Shown: positions 1 to 8,000 of the stretch, one piece after another | Layout: the number at the start of each line of letters is the position of its first letter | How positions within the stretch are numbered: the stretch's first letter is position 1 | The notes under the pieces: generated by a model | What the model was told of the DNA's origin: nothing | Seen by the model: the letters and a program-made list of their open reading frames with translations, nothing else | Database searches by the model: none | Origin: DATGIQ01 sp035295665 | GTDB taxonomy: Bacteria > Planctomycetota > Planctomycetia > Gemmatales > Gemmataceae | DNA: 14,094 nt | Direction of reading: 5' to 3' | Assembly (NCBI GenBank): GCA_035295665.1 | Contig: DATGIQ010000194.1 | Coordinates: forward strand, 1-14,094 | Translations under genes and position numbers: made by a program

Positions 1-3000
1 TGAAGGTCTCGGTATAACTCGGATCGTGTGCTCGATCCTCACGGGAAACCTGCGTCGGACCCGTGGTCGTGGTGCCGTTCCAGCCCGGATAAACACGAAC
101 CTCGTGGTTCGGATCATTGTATACCGTGTACGTCACGTTGCCATTGGGATCGGTCAATTTGGCGGTCCGACCCAAGGCGTCCACGACCATCGTACTCGTC
201 AGATTCAGGTGTCCCGCACCGGAATCGACGACGGTCTGGGTCACGGCGCCCGTGGCTTGGTCGTACTGGGTCGTGGTGACGTAACCGTCGCCATCCGTCG
301 TCTGGGTGGCCCGCCCGGAGGCATCGTAATTCGTCGTGATCACATCGGCGACTCCCGGACCGTTCTCGGCGGCGGAGATGACAGGCTTGCTTACGGCCAT
401 GGATTGCATTTGGGTCGTGCCGGTGTACCAGGTGTAGCTATTGCTCGTCGTCTCCGCGCCGGTGCCATCTGTGTTGCGATAAACGGTTGTGGTCGCGACG
501 GGAAAGATCGTCGATGCCCCGGTGTGTGCGAAATACTGAACGGCTTTTTGCAGGATAGGCGTGCCTGACTTGCCCTGTTCCAGCTTGGTGTCCTGGTAGT
601 AGCCGGCCGCGGCGCCGGCTGTTGTCTCGCCGGCCGTGGTCGTGGTGTAATAATCCGTCAGCTCGATCAGCCCGGTATTGCTGCTCAGATAGCCGTAGTC
701 CCCCACTTGCGTCTGGTCGAGGAGATCCGCGAAGGAATCGTTGAAGCCAGTGACCGCCGACGGGTTCGCCTTGAGAATCAGCCGGCCCGCCCCGTCGTAT
801 TGGTAAAACGTTTCCCAATTTTGGTTGCCGCTCTGGTAGACGCTGAGCATGGTCTCGCCGGCGTAGTTCGCGTAGACGGTATTCGTCGTGCTGTCGGGTA
901 GCGTCTCCACGGTCTTGTACGCCCAGCTGTTGTAACCGGTCGGGTTGGTACTGGTGGCGTAGGTGTAGGTGAACGTTCCCTGGCCGCCGGTGCACACCGA
1001 ACAGCCACTCCCCTGCACCACTGCCTTGGTCACACGTTGCGACGACGGGTCGTACTCGTAATAGGCGTCGGCGTAGGGGGCCACCTCAGTATCCGTGGCG
1101 GTAAAGGGGTTGCCTACGCCTGCCACGAGCCGGGCATAGGACTGCGGGCTGAAGGAATACTTGAGACCGTCGACGTAGCCGATGGTGCCCGCGTCCGCCG
1201 AGGTGTAGTAGCGGTAGTAATTGGTGTCGAGCGGGTTGCCGTTGCCATCCAGGGTGGTGGCCGTGCGGAGGTCGCCGAGGTTGCCGTAGGGCTTCTGCCC
1301 GGTGCCGTCATAGTAGTCGTAATTGACCTGCCGCACCGTGCTCCAGGCGCCGCCGTTAACCTGCCGCCGCAGCGTGACATTCGAAATCTGGCCGGCGTTT
1401 GGGTCTGGGGAAGATAGGTAGGTGTAGAGGTAGGATTCGGTAACTCCCGAGGTCGCATCGGTGCGCTGCATCTCGGCGACTTTTCCGTCGGCGGTAAGGC
1501 TAACCACGCTAATGCTGTTGCCGTACGGATCGCTGTAGCTATTGAACTGGCCGCGCTGGTTCGCTTGGGCGGCGGTGAAGTCATAGAAATGGAGGCGGTC
1601 GCCCGCGGTGTCCGTAAGCACGAATTCTCCGGACGGGTGCGTGAGCTGGTCCTGGACGTAGAAGTGGGGGACGTAGGCTCCGCCGACCAGGTCAAAGTAG
1701 CGGGCGTTGATATCGCTGCTGACGACGACAATCCTCGTATCATCGCCGTTGGGACGGATGAGGAAAGGGCGGTCGGTGTCGATGACGCCGGTGCCGTTGA
1801 AGCTCGTGGGTGGGCTGCCATTAGTCCAGCTGCGTGTCTGGCTCCAAAGGGTTCCAAAGCCTGAAGAGCTGAGGTCCGTGCTCAGAAGGCTCAGCTCGCC
1901 GTCAAAATAGCGCACGCCTGCCTGTGAGTAGACGCTGGTGGACGCGATGCTGTGGTCGTAGATCCCGGCAAGGCTTTGGATCATCCCATCCCCAGGGCTG
2001 GCCGGGCGTGCGCTTTGATTACCGCCGCTGCCGCCACTACCGCCGCTGCTGCATCCACCGCTACAGTCACATCCGCCGCCACTGCCTCCGGAACCGCCGC
2101 TGCCACCCGAGCCACCGCTCCCGCCACTGCCCCCGGAACCTCCGGAGCCACCACTGCCTCCCGATCCGCCGCTGCCGCCACTCCCTCCGGAACCGCCGCT
2201 GCCGCCACCACCGCCGCCACCGCCACTACTGGCGCTCGCAGCCAATGCTGCGCTCATGCCGCCGCTTCCGGCGGAAGCTCCGGTTGAAGGCACGGTGCCG
2301 GGGTTCGTTCCGTTACCGCCAGACGACGGCGGCGTATCGGATGGCCAGGAAGCTCCGGACAGGAACGGACGAATGTTGTGGTTCGAACTGGGCCCGCTGG
2401 CAGGCTGGGGACTTGTGATAGGGGCAGATGATGGCTGCTGGGTTGCGGGTGCGGCCCCAAGTGCAGTCGCAACCGGACCTCTGGGAGTCGGTCCCGCCGA
2501 ATGGTCCGTTCCGCCCAAAGAACCACCAAGGCCATCATCCGAAGGGATCCCTGTCAATGCGGACGGCGGGGGTGGTGCCCAGGACTCCGCCTCGTTCGAA
2601 AGACCACCCTGTGCATCACCCGAGCGAGGCTCTTCGCTGCTACCCGGAACTCCGCTGCCGGCTGTAGGGGCCGCCGTGTGGAACGACGAATTCAAGGAGT
2701 CCGAGCCATCAAAATCGTCCGCGATCAACCGATCGAGCGAATCCTCATCCAATCCGGACAGTTCGCGATAGGCGAGTCTGGCTCGGTCAACCTCCTGGTT
2801 CGCCCTCCCAACGGAGTCAAGAGCGCGACCGCACCCTTCGTTGTGGCAAACAATCAAAGTGCGGGACGTGGCCACCCCTTCATTCCCATGCGGCGCCTCT
2901 ACTACCGTTCTTACCTCAGTCTGGAGATTTGCCCCAAACTCCGTAACCTGCCCCAATCTGGATCCAAGGAGTCCCCACCCAAGGAGCACATCGCCCGGAG

Positions 3001-3094
3001 GTAGACGGTCCTCCAGGACTTCAACCATTGGCCGGTGAGATTTCATCGGAGGAGAGCGGCGTGTGCGGCGGTCGAGCTGTAATGCACGTCTCAT
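1..3094 (-). CDS. RHS/YD-repeat surface protein with LEDR-type N-terminal motif (3' end outside window)
   Basis: Reading the minus strand from ATG 3094 gives 1031 codons with no stop down to base 2, so the gene continues past the window edge. The N-terminus carries VEVLEDRLPPGD (residues 24-35), resembling the LExLEDR-type motif common at the start of large exported planctomycete proteins. Residues about 40-284 are Pro/Ser/Gly-rich and low in complexity. Residues about 285-360 are a GGS-rich linker with a cysteine cluster, CDCSGGC (342-348). The rest is rich in Tyr, Thr, Asp and Gly, with RHS/YD-type units such as NYDASGR (922-928) and DALGR (972-976). RHS repeats build a beta cocoon that often encloses a C-terminal toxin or adhesin; that end is not visible. 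The start was chosen because GAGGAA lies 6 bases upstream of ATG 3094, whereas ATG 3046 has no such site. An in-frame stop lies upstream at 3203-3205. Family call is firm; function (adhesion, toxin or surface structure) is open. Confidence 0.88.
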   Translation of the reverse strand, partial: MRRALQLDRRTRRSPPMKSHRPMVEVLEDRLPPGDVLLGWGLLGSRLGQVTEFGANLQTEVRTVVEAPHGNEGVATSRTLIVCHNEGCGRALDSVGRANQEVDRARLAYRELSGLDEDSLDRLIADDFDGSDSLNSSFHTAAPTAGSGVPGSSEEPRSGDAQGGLSNEAESWAPPPPSALTGIPSDDGLGGSLGGTDHSAGPTPRGPVATALGAAPATQQPSSAPITSPQPASGPSSNHNIRPFLSGASWPSDTPPSSGGNGTNPGTVPSTGASAGSGGMSAALAASASSGGGGGGGGSGGSGGSGGSGGSGGSGGSGGSGGSGGSGGSGGSGGSGGSGGGCDCSGGCSSGGSGGSGGNQSARPASPGDGMIQSLAGIYDHSIASTSVYSQAGVRYFDGELSLLSTDLSSSGFGTLWSQTRSWTNGSPPTSFNGTGVIDTDRPFLIRPNGDDTRIVVVSSDINARYFDLVGGAYVPHFYVQDQLTHPSGEFVLTDTAGDRLHFYDFTAAQANQRGQFNSYSDPYGNSISVVSLTADGKVAEMQRTDATSGVTESYLYTYLSSPDPNAGQISNVTLRRQVNGGAWSTVRQVNYDYYDGTGQKPYGNLGDLRTATTLDGNGNPLDTNYYRYYTSADAGTIGYVDGLKYSFSPQSYARLVAGVGNPFTATDTEVAPYADAYYEYDPSSQRVTKAVVQGSGCSVCTGGQGTFTYTYATSTNPTGYNSWAYKTVETLPDSTTNTVYANYAGETMLSVYQSGNQNWETFYQYDGAGRLILKANPSAVTGFNDSFADLLDQTQVGDYGYLSSNTGLIELTDYYTTTTAGETTAGAAAGYYQDTKLEQGKSGTPILQKAVQYFAHTGASTIFPVATTTVYRNTDGTGAETTSNSYTWYTGTTQMQSMAVSKPVISAAENGPGVADVITTNYDASGRATQTTDGDGYVTTTQYDQATGAVTQTVVDSGAGHLNLTSTMVVDALGRTAKLTDPNGNVTYTVYNDPNHEVRVYPGWNGTTTTGPTQVSREDRAHDPSYTETF
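2025..2240 (-). repeat. Gly/Ser-coding low-complexity repeat tract inside the RHS gene
   Basis: This tract is built from degenerate GGN/AGN codons giving runs of GGS and polyglycine. A unit of about 31 bp at 2075-2105 recurs at 2174-2204 with one mismatch, an offset of 99 bp (33 codons), so the tract has grown in frame by slippage or unequal crossover. It probably forms a flexible spacer between the anchored N-terminus and the YD-repeat shell. Length may vary between strains. Confidence 0.75.
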
Positions 3095-3180
3095 GTGCAA
3101 TTCCTCTGCGGTAAGGGGGTTCGGCAAAGCCTTGTGGTTCCAATGAGCCCTCTTTCCGTTCTGCCGGTAGAATCTCCGTG

Positions 3181-3198
3181 GTCGGACTATCGTCCGAC
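3181..3198 (-). promoter_or_regulatory. Hairpin in the leader of the RHS gene
   Basis: GTCGGAC, a 4-base loop and GTCCGAC form a perfect 7-bp stem, 87 bases upstream of the RHS start codon. In the minus-strand transcript no U-run follows, so it is not a standard terminator for that direction. It could be an operator dyad or an mRNA leader structure. Only the symmetry is observed; the role is inference. Confidence 0.35.
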
Positions 3199-3506
3199 TT
3201 TGTTAAATTGCTCGCCTCATCTGCTAACGAGCGCAAGTTCCTCCAGCGGCCGCGCACACCGAAACCTGACGGATAGCGCGTCGTCGTTTCGTGAAGGAAA
3301 ACTTGTGTCGAGCGTAAACCCAGGATTGCGCGCGGCGCAGGACTAGCGCTCGCTGTTTGCCGCGCACCTTACCGGCGTGGTTCGGCTCCTGTCATGAAAC
3401 TTGAGTATTGAAAAATGGGTCGTCCCTGGACCGGACGGGAATCATCGTGCGGAAATCCCTCCCCATACCTTTATATAACGCGCAGGGAGGCCGTTTTGTG
3501 ACAATG

Positions 3507-3523
3507 AAAACCGAGAATTTCGG
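3507..3523 (-). terminator. Weak terminator-like hairpin after the 184-residue sigma factor
   Basis: About 20 bases past the sigma factor stop, the minus strand reads a 5-bp stem (CCGAA/CTCGG, one G-T pair) with a 3-base loop, followed by TTTTC. The stem is short, so termination would be weak and may let transcription run on into the RHS gene. Confidence 0.3.
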
Positions 3524-3542
3524 AAGAAACCTTTGAGCGCTG

Positions 3543-4097
3543 TCACTGGCCTTCGAAATATTTGCGCGCTCTCTTGGTCAGGCGATGTTTCAGTTGCCGG
3601 GCATTGGCCGCGGATAATGGAGCCTTCTCGCCCTGCTCCGGCGCCTCGCCCATCATTCCCTCCAGGCAGCGTTTTTCCTGCGGCGGTAGGCTCTGATAAA
3701 ACTCGGCGAGCTCCGCTTGCAGCAAGCCTGCCTCGCCGCTGTTTTCGATGGGCTCCTTGCCGGCGGCCAAACCCTCCTGTGCGGTCTGATTGTTTTTCAG
3801 CCGGCGCCAATCGCGGAGGATGTGAGATACCACCGCGTTCAGGAACGTGTTGAAACAGCCGCGCTGCGGGTCATAGAGGCCCAAACGCTTGTAATCATTC
3901 TGGATCAGCGCAGTAAACACGTTCTGGGTCAGATCCTCGACCAAATGGTGGTCCCTCGCTTTTTGGCACAGCTGCGCGCGGATGGATTTGCGAACCCGGC
4001 TTTCGTGGCGGGCAAGCAACTCTGTCCACGCTGGGCTATTCCGCTGCTTGCATGATTCAATCAGGTCCCAATTACTGGGAACCTCGGGGCTGTCCAT
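3543..4097 (-). CDS. ECF-type RNA polymerase sigma factor (sigma-70 family), divergent
   Basis: This 184-residue protein should direct core RNA polymerase to a specific promoter set. Residues about 20-100 match sigma region 2: an acidic VEDLTQNVF segment (53-61), then FNTFLNAVVSHILRDWRR (82-99), the -10 recognition and melting area. Residues about 131-180 occupy the position of region 4, starting with YQSLPPQEKRCLEG (134-147). The following turn is an unusual loop rich in Glu, Gly and Pro before a basic helix ending KHRLTKRARKYF. Region 4 is therefore recognisable but degenerate. ATG 4097 has GGAGAAGG about 8 bases upstream. No anti-sigma gene is adjacent. Downstream on the same strand lies the RHS gene, a possible target or co-regulated partner (inference). 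Confident of the sigma-70 family, less of the subgroup. Confidence 0.82.
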   Translation of the reverse strand: MDSPEVPSNWDLIESCKQRNSPAWTELLARHESRVRKSIRAQLCQKARDHHLVEDLTQNVFTALIQNDYKRLGLYDPQRGCFNTFLNAVVSHILRDWRRLKNNQTAQEGLAAGKEPIENSGEAGLLQAELAEFYQSLPPQEKRCLEGMMGEAPEQGEKAPLSAANARQLKHRLTKRARKYFEGQ

Positions 4098-4672
4098 CGC
4101 GGTTTTCCTTCTCCCAAGTGCAGTAACTCATTGAACATTGATGGCTTCGGCCCTTGCATCCATTCGCCCGAGGCCGTTTGCGACGCGGCACTCAACGGTT
4201 TTCGCACCGCTCTGGCACTCCTTCCAAAGATCCTGTCCGCCTAATTCGGTTTCCCTTTCCGCTCTTCGGCTTCGTCGTTGCCTTTCTTGGCATTGATTTC
4301 CCCAATTTTCTGATTCATGACTTAGATCTCATTCAGCCACCCGGCGTCCCTTCCTAGCCGGATTTCGTGAGCAAGCCAGAGCGCCTGCCTCCTTGGCGTT
4401 AAAGTCTTGAAATCCCATATTCTTCGGTGCCCGCCCTTCGATCCGCGGACAAGGCGGACCACGCAACCGGCCGCATTGCCAAAACCTCACGTCCCTACTG
4501 ACACAGGGAACGATCAGTTGCAGAAAATCGATCTCCAAGCTGGAGGAACAGATGGTTCATCCCAACTGCCCCTCCGGTCGGTCATGGTTACACTTGCGTT
4601 GCTCTCTGGATCCGTCGGACGGGAAACAATCTCGCTACTCCGGACTAGGCCAGCCGACGCCTACCCAACGGT
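4098..4672. other. Gene-poor region between the basic-protein gene and the divergent sigma factor
   Basis: About 575 bp with no gene that can be supported. Open frames on both strands are short, mutually overlapping, and give Pro/Arg/Ser-rich or otherwise unrecognisable translations. The promoter of the 184-residue sigma factor should lie at its left end (about 4098-4200), but no clear -35/-10 pair was found. A GGAGGAACAG before ATG 4552 on the plus strand is a fair ribosome site, yet the 106-residue frame behind it does not look like a protein. Confidence 0.5.
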
Positions 4673-5017
4673 TTACGACTTTGTCTGCCTTTTTCGGCGG
4701 GAAGCGGTTCTACGCTGGGCGGAAGGCTTCCCCGGCTTCCGAAGCGATTTCGCTTTCCGCAATGCAGCCCCTCCACCACCCGACGATGGGCACGGGATAC
4801 CCCCTTCCCAACTGTCGCCGCCTTCGAGGTCGCAATCGACCTTGGTTAGTTGCTCACACAAACCACTACTGAAAATGCAGGCTCCCAATACACCGTCGTC
4901 CGCCAAGCGAGCCACTGGCCGCGCGCGGCCAGCGGCTCGCTTGGCGGGTTGCTTGGCCCGACTCGGGCGCGCGGTCTTTTGGGTTTTCGCTTTCTTCGTC
5001 CCAGGCTTGGATGCCAT
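4673..5017 (-). CDS. Small Lys/Arg-rich protein of unknown function
   Basis: The 114-residue product is not recognised. Its N-terminus (about 1-38) is Lys/Ala/Arg-rich, e.g. KPGTKKAKTQKTARPSRAKQ, like the tails of histone-H1-like bacterial proteins. The middle (about 39-80) is acidic to neutral with four cysteines and a GGGG stretch. The last 28 residues are again very basic, ending SRRKRQTKS. Basic ends suggest nucleic-acid or polyanion binding (inference). Support for a real gene is AAAGGA seven bases before ATG 5017, the high lysine content (unusual for chance frames in GC-rich DNA), and its place 81 bp downstream of the kinase stop on the same strand. Against it: a 48-bp palindrome encodes residues about 24-39, and no family is recognised. 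It may be a true gene that was invaded by a repeat. Confidence 0.45.
   Translation of the reverse strand: MASKPGTKKAKTQKTARPSRAKQPAKRAAGRARPVARLADDGVLGACIFSSGLCEQLTKVDCDLEGGDSWEGGIPCPSSGGGGAALRKAKSLRKPGKPSAQRRTASRRKRQTKS
4900..4947. repeat. 48-bp near-perfect palindrome
   Basis: The left arm, beginning CCGCCAAGCGAGCC, and the right arm, ending GGCTCGCTTGGCGG, pair across a GCGCGC centre with one mismatch (A4914 against C4933). There is no spacer, so the DNA could extrude a cruciform and the RNA would fold into a very stable hairpin. A second 13-bp palindrome, GCCCGACTCGGGC, lies at 4956-4968. No T-run follows closely on the minus strand, so it is not a classical intrinsic terminator. It could be a REP-like mobile palindrome, a transcription or RNase block after the kinase operon, or part of the coding sequence it overlaps. 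Confidence 0.75.
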
Positions 5018-5098
5018 AGAGAATTCCTTTCACAAAAGTTCAGAAGCACGATACACCGCAACACGAATGATGAAACCACCACATAAAGTGGTTCCTTT

Positions 5099-8000
5099 TC
5101 ACGGTTCCAGCCGACCGCCCTTTTCCGCCAAGCTCTGACGGCACTCCAACCAGGTCTTGGAATCCATTACACTTGTTTGGCCATTCGGGTCTAACTCCAT
5201 GCCCGAAATCAACTGGGTCCAGAGAAGGACCTGCTCCGGCGGTGCTTCCAGTGCTGCCGGGACCTGTGCCTCCCAGAGTCGTGCGGTCCCATCTTGACTT
5301 CCCGTCAGGATCGTCCCATCGTCGGGACTGAAGGCCGCCGCCCATACGGGGCCTTTGTGCAAGAATGAGGGACCGATTGGCTCCCCTGTGGCCACGTCCC
5401 AGAGTCGAGCCGTGCCGTCCTTGCTTCCGGTTAGCAATACCTGGCCACTGTGACTAAACGTGATCGCCAGGATGCGCGCTGGATGACGCATGGTCGGTCT
5501 GAAAGGCTCGCCGGTACGTGCATTCCACAGTAAGGCGGTTCCGTCCGAACTGGCGGTGGCCACGATCTTACCGTCAAGACTAAACGTCCCGGCCCACACG
5601 GTATCCGGATGGGCCAGCGGAGAGCCCTTCGGCTGACCAGTGGCCGTGTCCCAAAGCTGGGCCGTGTTATCGAAGCTTCCTGTTAGAACCTCCGTGCCGT
5701 CTGGACTGAAGGTTACGAACTTGATTTCCCGTGTGTGTCCCACCAAGGAACGGATCAGGTTGCCGCTCGGCACTTCATACAATCGAGCCGTATGGTCCAC
5801 ACAGCCTGTCACCATCATTCGACCGTCCGGGCTAAACGCTGCACTGCTGACGGAATCAGGGTGGTAAAGCGGGCGGCCGATGGGTTCGCCCGTCGCCACG
5901 TTCCACAGTCGGACGCTCGCATCGGCACTGGCTGTGAGGGCCACCTGGCCATCCGGGCTGAACGCCACGCTGCGAACCAGACCCTCATGGCCTTTCAGCT
6001 CGTGAATTCTCTTCCCCGTGGTAGCATCCCAGATGCAAGCGGTCGTGTCCCAGCTTCCTGTCAGAATCCTCTTACCATCCGGACTAAAGGCTAGAGCAAA
6101 GACAGCATGTTCATGGCGAAGCGGCTCGCCGATCATCGTACCCGTTCCTGTCTCCCATAGGTGGGCCGTTCCGTTCGAGCTTCCGGTGATGGCGGTGCGG
6201 CCGTCCGGAGCAAAGGCGGCGGCCTGTACAGAACCGGCGTGTTTCAAGGATCGGTACAGCGGCTTCCACGACGTGATCTCCCACAAACGGGATGTCTTAT
6301 CCTCACCTCCGGTTGCCATCGCCTTGCCATCCGCGCTAATTGCCACCGCCAACACTTTGCCGCGGTGGCGGAGAGGTGCACCAATGGGCTCGCCGGTAGA
6401 CGTCTGCCAAAGCCGGGCCATGTGATCGGCGCAGCCCGTGAGAATGGCGCGACCATCGGGACTGAAGGCCACTGCGGAAACCGCCTCGGGATGCTGATAG
6501 GGCCGCCCGATCAGCTGGCCTGTGTCGGCTTCCCATAGCCGGGCCGTTTTGTCGGAACTGCCGGTGAGAACCAGTTTGCCGTTGGGACTGAAAGCCACCG
6601 CCACAACGGAGTTGCCATGCTTGAACGATGGGCCCATCCGTTGACCGGTGCGCAGATTCCAAAGCTGAGCGGTCTGCGACACGCTGATCAGGATTGTCTC
6701 CCCGTCGGGGCTGAACGCCACCGCCTTCACGGGCTCGCGAGGGTGGCAAATCGTCTGCACACTTCCGGTGGCGACATTCCAGAGGCGGACCTGGGCTGCG
6801 CCGCTGGTTGGATGAAGATCGGCGATGAGGATCGACCGTCCATCCGGGCTAAACGCCGCGCCATAGACTCGCCCCTCACACAGGAGGGAGGAACGCATGG
6901 GTGTTGGCGCACGGGTTTGCCACAGCGAGAGAGTACCGGTCTTCCGCTCGATGTCACCGCTCCCCGTGACAATGGTTTGGCCATCGGGACTGAACGCCAC
7001 GGTATGCACCGGTTCTTGGTGCACAAGCGGTTCGCCGATGGGAGCACCACTTTGGGCGTCCCACCGTTGGGCCTTCCCATCGCTGCTTCCCGTCAACACG
7101 ATTTTCCCATCCGGGCTGAACGCGATGGCCAGGACATCGCCTTCATGGGCCAGGCAAGCGCGTAATGGATGGATCTGCCGGCGGGCGGCGGCCACGTTCA
7201 GTCGGATGACCCGTTCGAGATCTCGAGCCTGGGCCTGTGATGCGTTCTCGAGACTGAGCGCGAACCAAAGCAATCCCTGGTCCGGCTCCCCATGCTCCCA
7301 GAGCCATAGACCTTGTACCAGGGCGCTGCGAGCCGATCTCGTCGAAGTTTCGATGAGCTGCTGCTGTCTTTCCTGAGCCTCGGCCAGGGCACGGGAAAGG
7401 CGGTCCGCGGTATGAGCCTGATAGACAGCGAACACCGTGGAAACGAGAGCCGCCACCACGAGAAACGTGGCCGCCAAGGCGCTCGCTGCCGCCAGAGCCG
7501 GATTGCGCCGGCACCAGCTCCACAGCCGTTCACCACGCCCGATGGGCCGGGCCCAGATCGGCTCGCCCCGCAGGAACCGCCTTAGCTCCTCCGCCAGCAG
7601 CAACGCGCTGAGATAGCGCTTCTGCGGTTCCTTCTGCAAACATTTCATGCAGATCGTTTCCAGATCGCGCGGTACCCGCGGCTGAAACCGGTTGGGAGCC
7701 GTCACTTCGTGGAAACGCACTTGGTGGAGAATGTCGGCTCCGGTGGTACCCCGGAACGGCGGACGGCCGGTAAGCATCTCGTAAAGAATGGCGCCCAAAC
7801 CATACACGTCGGTGCCCGGACCAATTCGCTCGTTCTTGCCGGTGGCTTGCTCCGGAGCCATGTAGCTGGGCGTGCCGATGATTTCTCCCGTTTGCGTCTG
7901 GTAAGTGCGTAATTCGGCATCGAGTTGCTTGGCGAGGCCGAAGTCGGTGATTTTGGGAATGAGTCCGTAGTCGCCTGCTACGGACCACGGACTACGGACT

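Larger units (their letters stand above)
3095..3542. other. Intergenic region upstream of the RHS gene
   Basis: This 448-bp stretch lies between the stop of the 184-residue sigma factor gene and the RHS start. No credible gene was found; the open frames lack ribosome sites and family-like sequence. It holds the RHS Shine-Dalgarno (GAGGAA on the minus strand, about 3101-3106), a perfect 7-bp hairpin at 3181-3198, and a weak terminator-like hairpin at 3507-3523. A GGAAC, the usual ECF -35 core, reads on the minus strand at 3241-3237, but no convincing -10 partner was found, so no promoter is called. Confidence 0.6.

Noticed and set aside
1114..1857. 247-residue minus-strand frame rich in Ser, Thr, Pro and Arg
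   Set aside because: It overlaps the RHS reading frame on the same strand, one base out of register. The RHS frame gives YD-type repeats and stays open for 1031 codons, so this is a shadow.
2025..2240. Regular repeats that might be read as a CRISPR-like array
   Set aside because: Units are in-frame Gly/Ser codons with drift, no constant repeat/spacer structure, and lie inside the RHS gene.
4552..4872. 106-residue plus-strand frame behind GGAGGAACAG
   Set aside because: The ribosome site is fair, but the translation has no recognisable or balanced protein composition and overlaps the opposing basic-protein gene.
4407..5138. 243-residue plus-strand frame
   Set aside because: The translation is low-complexity Pro/Arg/Ser-rich, there is no ribosome site, and it runs antisense into the basic-protein gene and the end of the kinase gene.
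5300..7130. 126-bp DNA periodicity that might suggest an array of non-coding repeats
   Set aside because: The period equals 42 codons and encodes WD40 blades in one open frame, so it is protein repeat structure.
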